Assembly (NCBI GenBank): GCA_020746875.1
Contig: JAGTJL010000033.1
Span: 186,001 to 250,000 of the forward strand
Origin: Rhexocercosporidium sp. MPI-PUGE-AT-0058
Lineage: Eukaryota > Ascomycota > Leotiomycetes > Helotiales
Length of the DNA stretch: 64,000 bases
Reading direction: 5' to 3'
The stretch's first letter is position 1. Each line of letters opens with the position of its first letter. A model generated the notes under the pieces. The model was given only the letters and a program-made list of their open reading frames with translations. It had not been told where the DNA came from and ran no database searches. Made by a program: the position numbers and the translations under genes. This document shows, piece by piece, positions 35,100 through 47,026 of the stretch.

Positions 35100-37540
35100 T
35101 CTTATTCTTAAAAGCTTATTAAATTTATTACGGACGACAGCGTTAAGGCCGGAACGTTAAGCTTAATAATTAAAGGCCGCGATACTTAAATCTTTAAAAG
35201 TGCTCTCTACGGCTTTAATAAACTAAATACAAGCGATTTAACCCTCTCGAACGTCGCTATTATTAAAGGCTTTAATATTAATATTATTTTAAAAGCTCGC
35301 CTTTTTAAGTAAGAGTTTAATATAATAGTTTAAATTATACTTTACGCACGGAAATAATTAAAAATAGTCTGGTTTTAAAGTAATTATAGCGACAGTTTAA
35401 CTTAACTTTCTTTAAATATAAGCCTTTTAATTATTCTTCGCTTTCTTTAACTATTTATTGCATTTTAACTTACTTAAATTATAACTTTTTAATATTTCTA
35501 ACGCTAAAAAGGAGCATTCGCTAAAGTTTTCAGTCGAGTAGACGATATTTAAAGCCATAAGTCAACGAAGCCTACTTATAATATTTACGCGTAAGTCACT
35601 TAAGAAAGAAAGCCTTAAAAAACCTAATAAAAAATACGCGTAATATTGAAATTTAAGGCTTAACTCGGTTAAAATGCGAGCACTATATAGTAGCTATAAT
35701 ATAATAAGTAATAAGTCGTCGTTAATTAAAAAGAGTAATTACCCGTTCTTTTTATTATATTTCTTAAGATTTATTCGATTTTTTAATAAGATTTAATAAG
35801 AATAATTAGCTTTTATTAATTAAGGATAAATATAATAAGAAATTCTATAAGCAGCTTTTAAAAATTAAAAGGTTAATTATTATTTTAAATATTTTTAAAC
35901 CGTTTAAGGCGTAAATAAGACGCTAATTCGGGCTTTTAGTTTATAAAATACGCCAAAATAATAACACTTTAATTATAGAGATTAATAAATTAACTAAATA
36001 TAAAAAGTAATATAAAAAAAGTAATATTAATATTAAATCTACCCCCTTATATACACATTAACCTAATAAAGGAGTTAAGCGCGTAAGTAAAGAAATAATT
36101 AATAAATTAATTAAAATGCGCCTCTCCGCTAATTTACCTTAAGCGCTTTAAATAAAATTAATAATAATAATAATTATTTTTTATAATATAAGTCTATTTA
36201 TTTATAAAGGCTTTAAGAGTCTTAATAAAGTGTTCCAAGCCTAGTTTAAGTAATATTTTTAATATTACGACCCCAGGCTCACGCTAAAGCTAATAACCGA
36301 TTTACGGCCTGATTAAAGTAATTTATATGCGTATGGCTATAAAGCCTACTTTATAATTAAAGACCGAGAAGCTCTCCGCTAAAAGAGAGCTTTTAAAGTT
36401 AACTTATAAGTATACCTTAATTATTTAATTAAATACGTTTTATTTAATATTTATAAGATTTAAGTACTTTAATTATAATATATAATAATAACTCGGAATA
36501 TTACTTTTAACGAAACCCTCTTTTATTTAAGCTCTTTAAATATAAAGAAAGCGGTCAGTTAATTGCGCTTAATATTAAAGGATTTTACAGAAATATTAAA
36601 AGAAAAAGAAAGAGATTAAGACGCTAGTTTTATTATAATTAACCGACTAAATACACTTAATATATTAAAATTAAAAACATTATTTATTACTTTAAATAAA
36701 GAATAACTAAGCGAAGTAATAAGCGCTATAAAAGTCGACGAGCTTATAAGCTTAAAAGTATTAAAACCTTTAATTAAGCTTTTAAGCTCGGGGGTAAAGC
36801 CATTTGCTCCCCCTTTAATTAAGTTAATAAAAGTAAATACGCTACCTTTAATTAATTTAATAGCTCTTAATTTTATTTAGCCGCTTATTAATAAGAACTC
36901 GGAGGTAATTCAATTAAAAAAGAGTATTAGACTTCTTATTTATAAATACCTTAATTAAGTTTTAAAACGAGCCGATATTTTAAAATAATTAGCGTTTAAA
37001 AGCGTAATTAAAAGAAGTATTTTATATAATATATTAAACTTTTAAAGTAATATAAGCCTTAAGCGGAAGTCGATATTATAAGTTATAATTTATTTTAAAA
37101 AGCTATACGACCGAGAGCGAGGTCTTAAGCGTCGAGGAGCATTTAAAAAAAGTATTAGCCTTAAGTAATTAAAAGCTTTACTTTAAATAATTAAATATAA
37201 AGAGTATTTATAATTATTAAAATTAAAAGAAAATAAAGAGTTAAGTTTATATTTATTACTTTTAACTTTAATTAAATTAAATTCCGGGCTTACTTAAACT
37301 TTTTTTTTTAAAAAAAGTAAAAGATTAAGTAATTAATAAAAGTCGAAAAACTCGAGTTAATAGTAAAGTAACGAAACCGAATTGAAGCGTTTATATAATA
37401 ATTATTAAAGAGCTAATTATAAAATTATTATAACCGTTAAATAATCGCGAGCACTTAGAAGATTTTCTAAAGACTTTTTAACTTAATTAAAAACTAATAT
37501 AAAAAGACGGAAAAGACTTAAGTATAATTTACGTTATTAT
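35100..37540 (+). pseudogene. Copia E protease-integrase region, RIP-decayed
   Basis: Around 35100-35370 the reading TDDSVKAGTL, then IKGRDT and LSNVAIIKGF, corresponds to the aspartic protease domain of fungal copia polyproteins. At about 36040-36180, PLYTHKPN followed by IKMRLSANLP and FYNISPF is the end of the integrase catalytic core (usual form P-P-Y-x-H-x-x-N-G-x-A-E-R). The Glu of the D-D-E triad, normally in A-E-R, is lost here. The coding sense stops at 37542, where gypsy D is inserted. Confidence 0.8.
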
Positions 37541-37542
37541 AT

Positions 37543-37759
37543 TGTGAAGGCTATAATAAACAAAGAACGTAGCACGGCGTAAGGCACTAGGCAAGGAGCT
37601 TAGTAATTTTAAGAGGTTAAGATTCAAGGTAGAAAAGTATTTAATTTTTTTTATTTTATATGAAAGAAAGGCTTCTTATACGAACTTTTAAAGATTATAT
37701 GCTTAGTTCTTTAAATAACGCCTTAAGTATCATTTCCTGACTAGAATCGCTATTTTATA
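37543..37759 (-). repeat. Gypsy D 3' LTR
   Basis: 217 bp, plus-strand ends TGTGAAGG and TTTATA (TTTACA in the 5' LTR). Confidence 0.85.
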
Positions 37760-37969
37760 TCCGTCTTTAATTATAATAAGTGGTCGCTCCCGACTACTTC
37801 TGCTTGCTTATGGCTCGGCTTGTCAGAAGAAGGAAGGAAAGAAAAAAGAAAAGGATATTTTTCTAAAGTAAAAAAAAAATAACGCTAGACTTTTCTATTT
37901 TAATATTCTTTCTAGCTTATATCGAAACAAATAAAAGAAAGAGGTTTGGCTGATTAGTAATACATACCG

Positions 37970-40900
37970 ACTTATGATCCGGGCTTAAGAGTGCTTCTTG
38001 TCTTTCTTTATAACTCGGGCTGAAGTTGCTCCGGCATTACGCTTATTTTTCGCCTTAAAAGTAAGAGACTTATCTTCGTTTAAGTTTTCTTTTGAAATAG
38101 GTGAAACGTAATTAACCTTCTTCGATCTACTTCTTTGTAATCTGCTATTATTGCTATAAAAGATATCTTCTGGTAGCTGGGGCTTAATAATAAGAATAAG
38201 TGGTTTCTAAAGGGGTATCGTTAGTCTTTTAGGTCTTGGATTGCTGACTTTAAGACTGAGCTTGATTTTTGGCTTGCTAAGGAGGCTTGAAGGTCTACCG
38301 GTTAATGCTTCATAAGTCGCGGCAATATCTTTTGCTATCAGTCGATTCATGAGCTTATCGTTCTTTGCTCTTCGAGCCTCTCTTCGAGCCTTATCTCTTA
38401 GGTCGATTTCCTTAAAGCTTGTAATCTTTGAACTTGATCTTATAACTTCCTTCGTTATAGTTGGTTTTTTAGGAGCAGCGTATTGGATTTCAGAGGCCGC
38501 AACTCTTAAGCCGGGATTAAGGGTTGCAATTACGGTTTCTTATATATTCTTATTTACGGGACTAAGGGTTCGCTTTAGATTTGCCTGAAGACTTGCGTTA
38601 GGCGTTAATATAAATGCTCTTTCGCTTACGGCGACTTGTGGTCCGGGATTAGGAGTTGGATTAATTATAACTTTACCTTTCGAGTCTTAGTTTAGAATAT
38701 CTTCCGACTTCGACTGTCCTAGGAGTTCCTTTATTTTAACGTTATAGCTTGCCTTACTCAGCTCTTCTAAGACTATAAGATCGACGATACTATTAGCTTT
38801 AATAAGTTCAGTCTTTCCGGTTTAAAGTGCTTAAGACTTTTTTTTATATAATTGCTTTTTCCGCTCTCGAACCTGAATCTAGGCTTTATATGTAATAGTA
38901 TATTAGAAGGACTTATGCTCTTGAAGATATGCGGATAATTCTTTTCTTTTAAGATTAAAGAAGTAGCGAGCTTCTTTAATAACAGAGGAGTTAGTCCAGG
39001 GTAATCGTCTTATAAGGGCATTAGATAACGGGCCTAGCTTTATTACAGAAACTATAGCCGAGAATAATACGTAAGTCTTTGATTTTACTTCTTATCGAGG
39101 GACCGGGGGATGCTGTAATCGGAGGACAGATAATATAAGCTTATTTATTGAGATCTTATTCTCTAGATTATATTCGTTTATAATCGCAATATAGTTATTA
39201 GAGAATGCGATAAAGCTTATAACGTCCTTTCGTTCCGTTCCAGTAGCTAAGCGCAAGATAAACTCTTATCTTGTTAGAAGCGAAAATGAAAGTGTATCGT
39301 TTCCGAGCGATCTAAATAAAGAGTCCTTAGTTTGAGCGTGTTGGGCGTATTTCGAAATCGCGCCTTTCTTTCCTGGGTTGATAGCATGGAAACGCTTATT
39401 CGACTTCTTATTAGTGACGATATCGATGTGCAAATAAGAAGTAAAGTAACCGGAAATATATTTAATAAATGCCTGGCTAACCGGAATGAAATAGTAATCA
39501 AGAATTCGTGAAGCTATCGGCGCAATTCTTGATCCGGGATCACGAGTGGATTTAGCTTTTTAGTCGTCCTCGATGTCAGCTTTTATAAAGTTAATTATAT
39601 TATAGGCTCCGATTCCGGAACAAATCGGAACTTTAGGATAGGTAATAAGTCTGGGATTATTATTTTTTCGACCTGCTAGAGTAATAAGATACAGTTTATA
39701 ATCCTGGCGAAGATATTACTAGGAAATACTATAGATTATATTATGTATAAAAGCAGTTAGCGGATTAGTCTTACTCGTGTCCCGGTAGTAAAACTAATAC
39801 ATTTCGAACTCCGATTTGAAAAGGCTAATGAGCTTGGCTTTTTTAGAACCGGGAGAGAAGATATACTTAGCGCTGAGCGGGAAGTCTAAGACGGAGTGAC
39901 TAGACTTCTCGAGTATGTCAAGAGCCTTTAGTGTTAAGTATCGCTCTCGAAGGTCTCTAGTTTATCTTAAATCCGAAGCTTATATTAAGGCTTCTGCGGT
40001 TGGTTTGAAGTTCGAATGGCTTAATCATATCTTATGCTTTATATTTTCCGCGTTTTTAAACTTCTTAAATATTCTAGTAAAGCTGGGATTAAGGCGAAAG
40101 GTTTCCGGGTCTCTTTTATAGTTTCTGAGTTATTGGATGTTTTTTTAGACTTTCGTAACCTTTAATCTTTTTTGTAATATACTATAGTAATTTGCGAAAT
40201 GTCGGATGTGGAACGCGTATATTATCTCTCTTTCTTCTCCTTCTTATACGTCGATTCGTTCTGTAATAAGATACTTTGCGAATCGCAAGCGGACCGTTAG
40301 TGGTAAATTCATTTCGAACGGGTCTCCGAATTCTAAGATGACCTTAACTGGTTCTAGGATCTTGTAATAGTAGCTTTCAGTATTCAGCTTGATATTAGAT
40401 ATATTATATCTTTCTTTTAAGAAAACTTTAATAACGACCCTTAATCCGGGATTATAAGTTCTTTTAATAATACTTTTAACTGGCTTTACGATACTTATAA
40501 TATAAGTAAGGTTAAATTCGGCTTTAAGAAGCGCACGAAGTTTTGAGGCATGACGCTAGATACGGTCTATCGCCGCAATTAATAAATCTTTCTTTATTAA
40601 CTTAACTCCTGCCTTAAAAGCATCCTTCCGAAGTCGACCTCGCTCGGCGTCCATGCATTCGATAATGAAGTCCTGTAGTTCTTTAAGAAAATTAAGGACC
40701 GTATAAGTAAGCTAGTTACTTAACTGTTCCGGAAGGGGTTTAGCTAGCGAATTATAGCTAATAATATCAAGCGGAGCTAGGTCGGGGAATTAATCTGCAG
40801 AAGGAACCGGAGTTAGCTTTTTTGTAACTTCTTTTAAGGATTTAGTTAATGCGAAGACCCGAGTTTCTTTTTGTCGACTAGACTTTGGTATAAGATCTGG

Positions 40901-42284
40901 CACGAGATCCTTTAGAGGATCTGAAATCACGGGCTCTTCGACTTTTGAGCCAGGATTATCGGTTAGGGGGACTTCGATCGGCTTATAGGGCTCGGAAAGA
41001 TTAGTTAGGGGTTCAGAGAAAAGGGGTATAGAAATTATAAAAAGCGGGGCTAAGTTTATGACTTTATCGACTTTTGATTCGGGATTAGGAGTCGCGGTTA
41101 ATTGTTCGACTGTTTTAGGAGCTTTAATTCTTAATCCAGGATCCGGGGTCGGAGACGCCAGATTAATTGCTTAAAAGGCGGCGATTTCTGATCCGGGATC
41201 AAGAGTTGCGGTTGATTACTTTGCTTTTTTAAGAATAACTTCTTGTTTAGTAATTATAAAGATATACGTCTCGCTTTTATCTGAAAAGTCTCCTGATAGT
41301 ACGGTTTTATTTTTGTTCGTAGAAATAAGGAGCTTATAACGGGAAACTTTGAATTTGATCTTAGCGAGGGCTTTATCTGATAGAAAAGTCTGGATTTTCT
41401 TAAAGAAGTCTGCGTTATTTTTCTGCGTTGTTTAATATTAATTAATAATGCTAGGCGAAAGCCTAGTGCTTTTCCGACTTCTTAACGCGCCTCCTCCTTC
41501 GATCCGCTTTAGCCAGGCTTTATCGAAGATAAACTTGTTTAAAGCTTTAATTATTAAAGGAAACGGCTTGACTTTCTTTGTTAGCGTAGCAAGCTGCCTT
41601 CGGGCTTTATTCTTACTTATTACTTTTATATAATGTTTTCGAAATATCTTTGCTCGATTAGAGATGAGCAAACGATTAAGCTTCTTTTTACTTTCAGACC
41701 GCTTATCTCTTCTGTTTATTATATCTTAGATTCGGTCGTAGAGGTTCTTATTGCTCCGGTTGTATTTCTCTTTATCGAACCTTTTCTCTTTTACTAAGTA
41801 CTTAATAATTATATCGTATTAATTAACGAGATTGTTATCCCTCACTTCTAAGGCCTGCTTAATACTCTTGTTTCTTATACTTATTAAGAGTCGTTTCTTA
41901 TCCGGCTTAAAGATATTAAGGACCTTTTTAATTTCGGCAGTCGAGGTTAACGTTCTTCTTTTAAAAGGAATAGAAAGCACGAGTCCTGATCCGGGATCAC
42001 GAGTTCGCTTCGCAATAGCTTTAGATTTAGACTTTATTAACGTAGTTAGTTTCTTAGAGCTTTTAGCGCTTGAACTTCCGATTAAATTAAACCCGGATAA
42101 AGGTCCGGCAACTTCTTGAACTTCGTTATTTGATATATCTTCTATTATAGCCGCTAAGCTGATAGCGATACGCTTCATAACTAGTAAGCCGAGATTATGA
42201 GTTGCTTTTAGCCGGCTTCTCACTCGGTTTGGTTTAAGTAGTATTTTTATAAGTAATTTTGACTCGTGATCCCGGATTACGAGT
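37970..42284. repeat. Twelve dispersed 23-bp palindromes in element D
   Basis: Half-sites are ACTCNTGATCC and GGATCANGAGT around one central base. Starts are 37970, 38502, 38634, 39525, 40437, 40941, 41070, 41127, 41184, 41982, 42180 and 42262. Distances between the ten copies from 38502 to 42180 are all multiples of three (132, 891, 912, 504, 129, 57, 57, 798 and 198). The first and last copies are out of phase by one base. The symmetry is decayed in some copies by transitions. Confidence 0.85.
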
Positions 42285-42300
42285 CAAATTCGGCTGGATT
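37985..42300 (-). pseudogene. Post-integrase ORF of element D, about 1,400 codons, no recognised family
   Basis: One minus-strand frame can be read from about 42223 to a TAA at 37985-37987 with roughly 25 internal stops. All I saw were TAA or TAG, none TGA, as expected if CAA/CAG/TGG were hit by RIP; a random frame at this A+T content would hold several times more. Two parts are still uninterrupted (42223-41819 and 41671-41438). The product would be Lys/Arg-rich with structured stretches such as GDPFEMNLPLTVRLRFAKYL (about 40300) and SGYFTSYLHIDIVTNKKSN (about 39430), plus Pro-rich linkers. Ten copies of T-x-[DN]-P-G-[SL]-R-[VI] are spread along it, each encoded by a 23-bp palindrome. A frameshift near 42230 separates an eleventh copy. 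It sits where env-like genes lie in some LTR elements, but I see no signal peptide or membrane anchor. It may be a captured gene or an additional retroelement protein; function unknown. Confidence 0.65.
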
Positions 42301-42769
42301 TCCCGACTTAAGGTGGCTTTCGAGGTTTTTTTGCGGGGACGTGGCCCAGATCGAGGATTCTTGAAATTTGGTATAGTTAGTATAAGGGATTAGAAATGAG
42401 ATATAAGGAGGGCTAGTTTAAGTACTCCTTAAGCGAGCTTATTAATCCTTTTGCCTTAGAGAGCTGCTTCTCTTCTTGCGATATATAATAAAGTTGCTAG
42501 CTTATTCTCAATTAGGAAACTAGTGCTTCTTATAATATTTGCTTTTTAAATAAATATACGTGACTTCAAATCAAATAAAGTAAATAAATAATCTTAAGCG
42601 AGAGGCATTCTAATCTCGCTTAAGAAGTAAAAAAAATAAAATAAAAGACAAAACGTAATAAGGCGTTTGAAATACTTGGAAATACGCGTAATATAATTAA
42701 AAGAGAATAAATGAAAAAAGCAAATAAAATTGCAAACTGCAAAAACTATTAAAATACTCGTTCTTAATT

Positions 42770-43693
42770 ATAATCGGAAGTGACTTTACTTCCGAAGAAA
42801 TGAAAATATATAAGGAATTAAAAGGAAACAGTCTTATAAGCAGCTTTTTGAGCTTACGTTAGTAAAGGAAGGACAATTTGAATGCGAGATAGAGTTTGGC
42901 GCTCTTTAATCGCTAGTAATATAATTTCGGCCTCAGAATCTTCGAATTCGCTGCTATCTAATTCTCCGTTTGAGTCTTCGGAACTGGTTTGAAGGTCTGG
43001 ATCTAGTAGAAATAAGGTTTAATCTCGTTAATAGAATCGTTTCAATCGATTTGCTAGAAAAGTGCCTCGTAAAAGAACTCTATCGAGTTCGCGAAGAGAG
43101 TAGTAACTTTTCTCATTATTTGCTTTCGACACTCGGAACGGTCCTAGCTACCGATAATTAAGCTTATTATCTGCCGAGAGATCGATTGCACGCTTCATAT
43201 CGTACGTTAGAATTAAATTTCCTTCTCGAATCGGTATGTTTTTCATATTTTTCGTTTTATCTTAGAGTGCTTTGCCTGCTTCTTTATATTGTTTCTTCCG
43301 TAAGATAATTTCCTGGATGTCTTTATCACGTAGTTCTAGCTATCGGCACTTTATTACTAAGAGATCTCTTCTTATCTTGATTTGTCCGTAATCAAATATT
43401 CTCCAGACCGGGAATCTGTTTTTAAGAGGTAATATAAGCTCTCGTTTATATAATAAGAAGAATAGTATTACTCTTATTAACTGATAAATAGACGTTCGTG
43501 AAGCGAATAAAATATGCGAGAATTTTCGTATCTAACGATAAAAGCCTTTTCTTATTGCTTTAAAGAGGCTATCTAGAATGTCTCGATGAGCTCTTTCCGC
43601 TATTCCGTTGCTTTTAGAGTTATACGCCGAGATTTGAATCCTTTTGATATTATACTTAGTTATGAAGGCATGAGCGATTCCTTTATTTTCCGG
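42770..43693 (-). pseudogene. Integrase C-terminal half of element D
   Basis: The frame starts in P-E-N-K-G, the usual continuation of the T-D-N-G integrase motif, and continues with GIAHAFITKY, AYNSKSNGIAERAHRDIL (the region holding the third catalytic residue, Glu in A-E-R), PVWRIFDYG, and the C-terminal GPFRVSKAN and LLRGTFLANRLKRFY. That last block is the GPY/F-type end typical of gypsy integrases. Only a few TAA/TAG interrupt it. The catalytic Asp residues and zinc-binding N-terminus are missing, so it could not act as integrase. It is joined directly to gag at about 43690. Confidence 0.85.
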
Positions 43694-43694
43694 T

Positions 43695-44890
43695 GTACAA
43701 GAGCCTCTGAGACTTGAGAATAAAGTCGGCAGTAGCCTTTAAGATCTGCAGCAATGCGTTGGATCATAATGAATTCTCGGAGAAAGTTCATCGACTCTCG
43801 GATTTATTATCGATTATATTCTTTAAATTCCGATTTTAATGCTTTCGCTAATGCTTCTTATCTTTCTTTATTCTTTTATTCCGGGAGAGTCTTGATAATA
43901 TCCTGTCGGAGGTTGTCGTAATATCGAGGCAAACGAACAACCTAATTACTCTTTAATATTCCGTAATCTATATTAATCTCTACGTATCGCTCTAGAAAAT
44001 CCGAGATATTTGCTCCCGAGAAGAGAAGTATGCTTGCTGACCCGAGGAGGGGCATGATCCCTTGAAGGAAGTAGTTAATATCGCTAGCAGTTATATCTCG
44101 TAAGTTCTCTTTAGTTCCCAATATAATTTCCGAGTTTTCGAGATTCAGGTCTAAGGGTTCTGTAGAATTGCTGACTGGAGTATCTGATGAGTCTAGAGAG
44201 GATAAGAGTAATCGAGTTTGGAAGGTTTCCGGCTCTACTTTAATATTTGATTCAATTCGATCGGAGTTCGGGAACTCAGGAAATTCCGTAAATAGTGAAG
44301 ATATATATTAATTGTTTTTATTATCGGATATTAACGATATTCGTGAGTTTTTATTTTTTATTAACTTCTGATCCCGGCTTATTAGTCTCGGTTTAATATA
44401 TTTATTAATCTCTCGGTTAATTTCAGTTAACGTATATCTGATTTATTTTAGTAAAGTACTGCAAATTAAAATCAGTATTAATAAGAACTTTAGAATTAAG
44501 AATTCGGATTACTTAACGATTTCAGTTTAAATTAAGGTTTACTCTTTGTATTCCGAATTATTAAAAGACGCCTTAGTTTGAAATATAAGGCTAGTAATAT
44601 TTCTTCTAGTTCTTTTATTTGCAGTTTATAATTTCCGGCGTTTTCTTAAAGAATTAAGTTCGGCTATTTAAGCTTTATTAGCAGGTTGCCGAGATGAGCT
44701 GTTTTAATCTAAGTCTAATTCTCGTATTATCGTTAATCGTCGGGTCTTTCTGGAGGAAAAAGGGGGTATTTAATCTGGGGAGCGGAAAATTATAGATTTC
44801 TGGTTTTGATAGATGATCTTGATTGCGAATCGAGATGCTTCTGTATAAGTTGTATAAAGACGAATCCGTACGATTTTCTTCTTGCGTAAG
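43695..44890 (-). pseudogene. Gag of element D
   Basis: The minus-strand reading has LLFSGANISDFLERY, DYGI and RLPRYYDNLRQDIIKTLPE, then LKGYCRLYSQVSEAL, the conserved core of fungal gypsy capsid proteins. A Ser/Glu-rich N-terminal segment precedes it (about 44250-44100). Several TAA occur. The distal part of gag, including any zinc knuckle, is removed by the junction with integrase. Confidence 0.8.
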
Positions 44891-44897
44891 TTATTAA

Positions 44898-45114
44898 TAT
44901 GAAGGTTATAATAAATAAAGAACGTAGCACGGCGTAAGGCACCAGGTAAGGAGCCTAGTAACTTTAAGAGGTTAAGATTCAAAGTAGAAAAGTATTTAAT
45001 TCTTTTTATTTTATATAAGGGAAAAGCTTCTTATACGAACTTTTAAAAGTTGTATGCCTAGTTCCTTAAATAACGCCTTAGGCATCATTTCCTGGCTAGA
45101 ATCGCTACTTTACA
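44898..45114 (-). repeat. Gypsy D 5' LTR
   Basis: 217 bp, ends at TTTACA/ATATT on the plus strand. It differs from the 3' LTR at only a few positions, mostly transitions. Confidence 0.85.
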
Positions 45115-46837
45115 ATATTAACGTTTATACTTAAAAATATCGAAATTCGACAATTAATTAAGCTCTTATAAATTAATTAATCACAAATGCTTAAGAACTC
45201 ATTAAATTAAAAAGACTTTAAAGATTACTTATTAAGAGAGCACTTCCGAGCCGACGTTATTAAGGAAATAATTAACCTTAAGTCGCGCAACTACTAAAGA
45301 GTCGTTAAATACACCTTTATTATCGAGTAATTAATTCCTTTAAAATAAGTATTTTATGCTAAAGTCGATTTATTAAAGTATTTAATCCGCTATCGCTTTT
45401 AAGTCGTTGTAAGAGAAGACTTATAATTTAAAACGTTAATTTTATTAACTTATACAGCTATTTTAATTACTCGCTTTTTTAAAACCGCTATAGCTATTAT
45501 AACTTAATTTAATTTAAAAATAATTTAATTTAATATAATAAATGCCTTTATTAACGCTAAATAAAATAAAACAAGTGCTTATATACGCTATTATTTACCG
45601 AACGGTTTTAAATAAAACAGAATAATAATAAAGGTTAATCGCATACTTTACGGACTTAAAAACTTACCGGCGCTATAATACGGTGACTTCACTTATACTT
45701 TAACAACTTTAAAGTTAATTACTTATAAAAAAGAGCCTTATATATTTATAAACGAGCAACGTACGGTATTTATAATATTTTATATCGACAATATTTAAGT
45801 GCTCTAGCATACTTCGGCTTTTAAAGACGTTAAATTAATTATCGACGGCTTAAATATAATATATAAGCTTATTAAAGGAAAACAAACGAAGTAATTTTTA
45901 GGCGTTTATATTATTAAAGATCGATTAGTAAAGACTATTTCTTTAATATATAATACTTATATTTAAAAAGTTACTCTTCGATTTAAGTTAATAAATAGAA
46001 ATTGCCTAAGTATATTATTACTTTAAGTCGAGCTACTAAAAAATTAAAAATAAGCCACTTTAACTTAAATTAAGGAATTTTAAAAAAATTTAAATTAATA
46101 CTTTATATTATAATTATATTACGCGTAAACGTCGCTTTTATTACTTTAAGGCTTTTTTATTTTTTAATTAATTTTTCTTAAGAATACCTAACTATAATTA
46201 ATTAAATAATTCGTTACTTTTTTAACATTTATTTCTTAGCGATTACTTATAACTATAAGCTACGCGACTCTTACTTTATAATAATATTAAATGCTTCTTT
46301 TATAAATAATATCGAGATAAGGCAATCTTTTAATAAATATATTTTTATATTTTTTAAAAGTTTAATCCTTTAAAAAATAGCTTTATAAAATATAATTATT
46401 ACGTTTATAATATAAATAAAGCTTTTTAAAATTAAGCGCACCGGCAAAAAACTTATAATACTTTAACGATTTTTTTTTAAGAATTACGCCTTAATATAAG
46501 AATAACTTAAATAATTTTCTATAATAATTAATAAACGATTTAGTTAATCGTTAAAGAAAATTAATGTATTTTTATTAAGTTACGCTATATTAATATTCAA
46601 AATATATAATTACGTTAAGAGTTTTAAAAGAATACTTTTATAATAAAATATTTTTTTATAAGCTATATACTAGCTAATAAACTTATTAAAAACCTTTTTC
46701 GGTAAAAATTTAAAGCATTTATTACTCTTATTAACTTAATAAATATTCGTGCTTAATTAAAGTAACTCATTTAAGAAACTTATTTTAAAGCAGTCTTTTA
46801 TATACATTTTTTACTTTTTATTTATTCTTAAAATAAT
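45115..46837 (+). pseudogene. Copia E reverse transcriptase and RNase H, RIP-decayed
   Basis: In order on the plus strand: LIPLK followed by VFYAKVD (start of copia RT, about 45330), VVREDL, YYLPNGFK, LYGLKNLPAL (about 45650), the catalytic box F-Y-I-D-N-I at 45778-45795 (from F-Y-V-D-D), FLGVYIIKDR (45897) and an RNase H part with LNASFINN and KLRYINIQN-like phrases up to about 46780. Most stops are TAA/TAG. It continues the integrase segment lying on the other side of element D. Confidence 0.85.
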
Positions 46838-47026
46838 TGTCGTACAAAAGTGGAGCAGGCTTTTAATAGTTCAAGAGCTTTACGATTAACGTAAAGAGCA
46901 AGGATTTAAAAAATATATTAAAGTAAGCGTTACCCTTTATAAAAGAAGACTATAACCTAAGTATATATATACGTAAGTGCTTATAAAAGTATATATATAA
47001 TTAATAGATTACGCTAAGGCGCGATA
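46838..47026 (-). repeat. Copia B 3' LTR
   Basis: 189 bp, plus-strand start TGTCGTACAAAAGTGGAGC. Preceded by ATAAT. Confidence 0.85.

Larger units (their letters stand above)
37543..45114 (-). mobile_element. Ty3/gypsy-type element D: gag fused to integrase C-terminus plus a long extra ORF
   Basis: 7,572 bp with 217-bp LTRs (37543-37759 and 44898-45114) in the same orientation. ATAT stands at both flanks (37539-37542 and 45115-45118), a 4-bp candidate target duplication. On the minus strand: gag (44890-43695), then the last half of integrase (43693-42770), then about 5 kb with an unrecognised ORF before the 3' LTR. Protease, RT, RNase H and the N-terminal half of integrase are absent, so the element is non-autonomous. 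It is the least RIP-affected repeat in the window and is inserted in copia E, so it is younger than E. Confidence 0.85.

Noticed and set aside
41832..42119. 95-codon plus-strand frame in element D
   Set aside because: Antisense to the minus-strand ORF whose frame is supported by codon-phased repeats and lack of TGA stops.
37970..42284. CRISPR-like array
   Set aside because: The repeats are palindromic but irregularly spaced (57 to 912 bp) and lie within a coding frame of a fungal retroelement, with no spacers of constant length.
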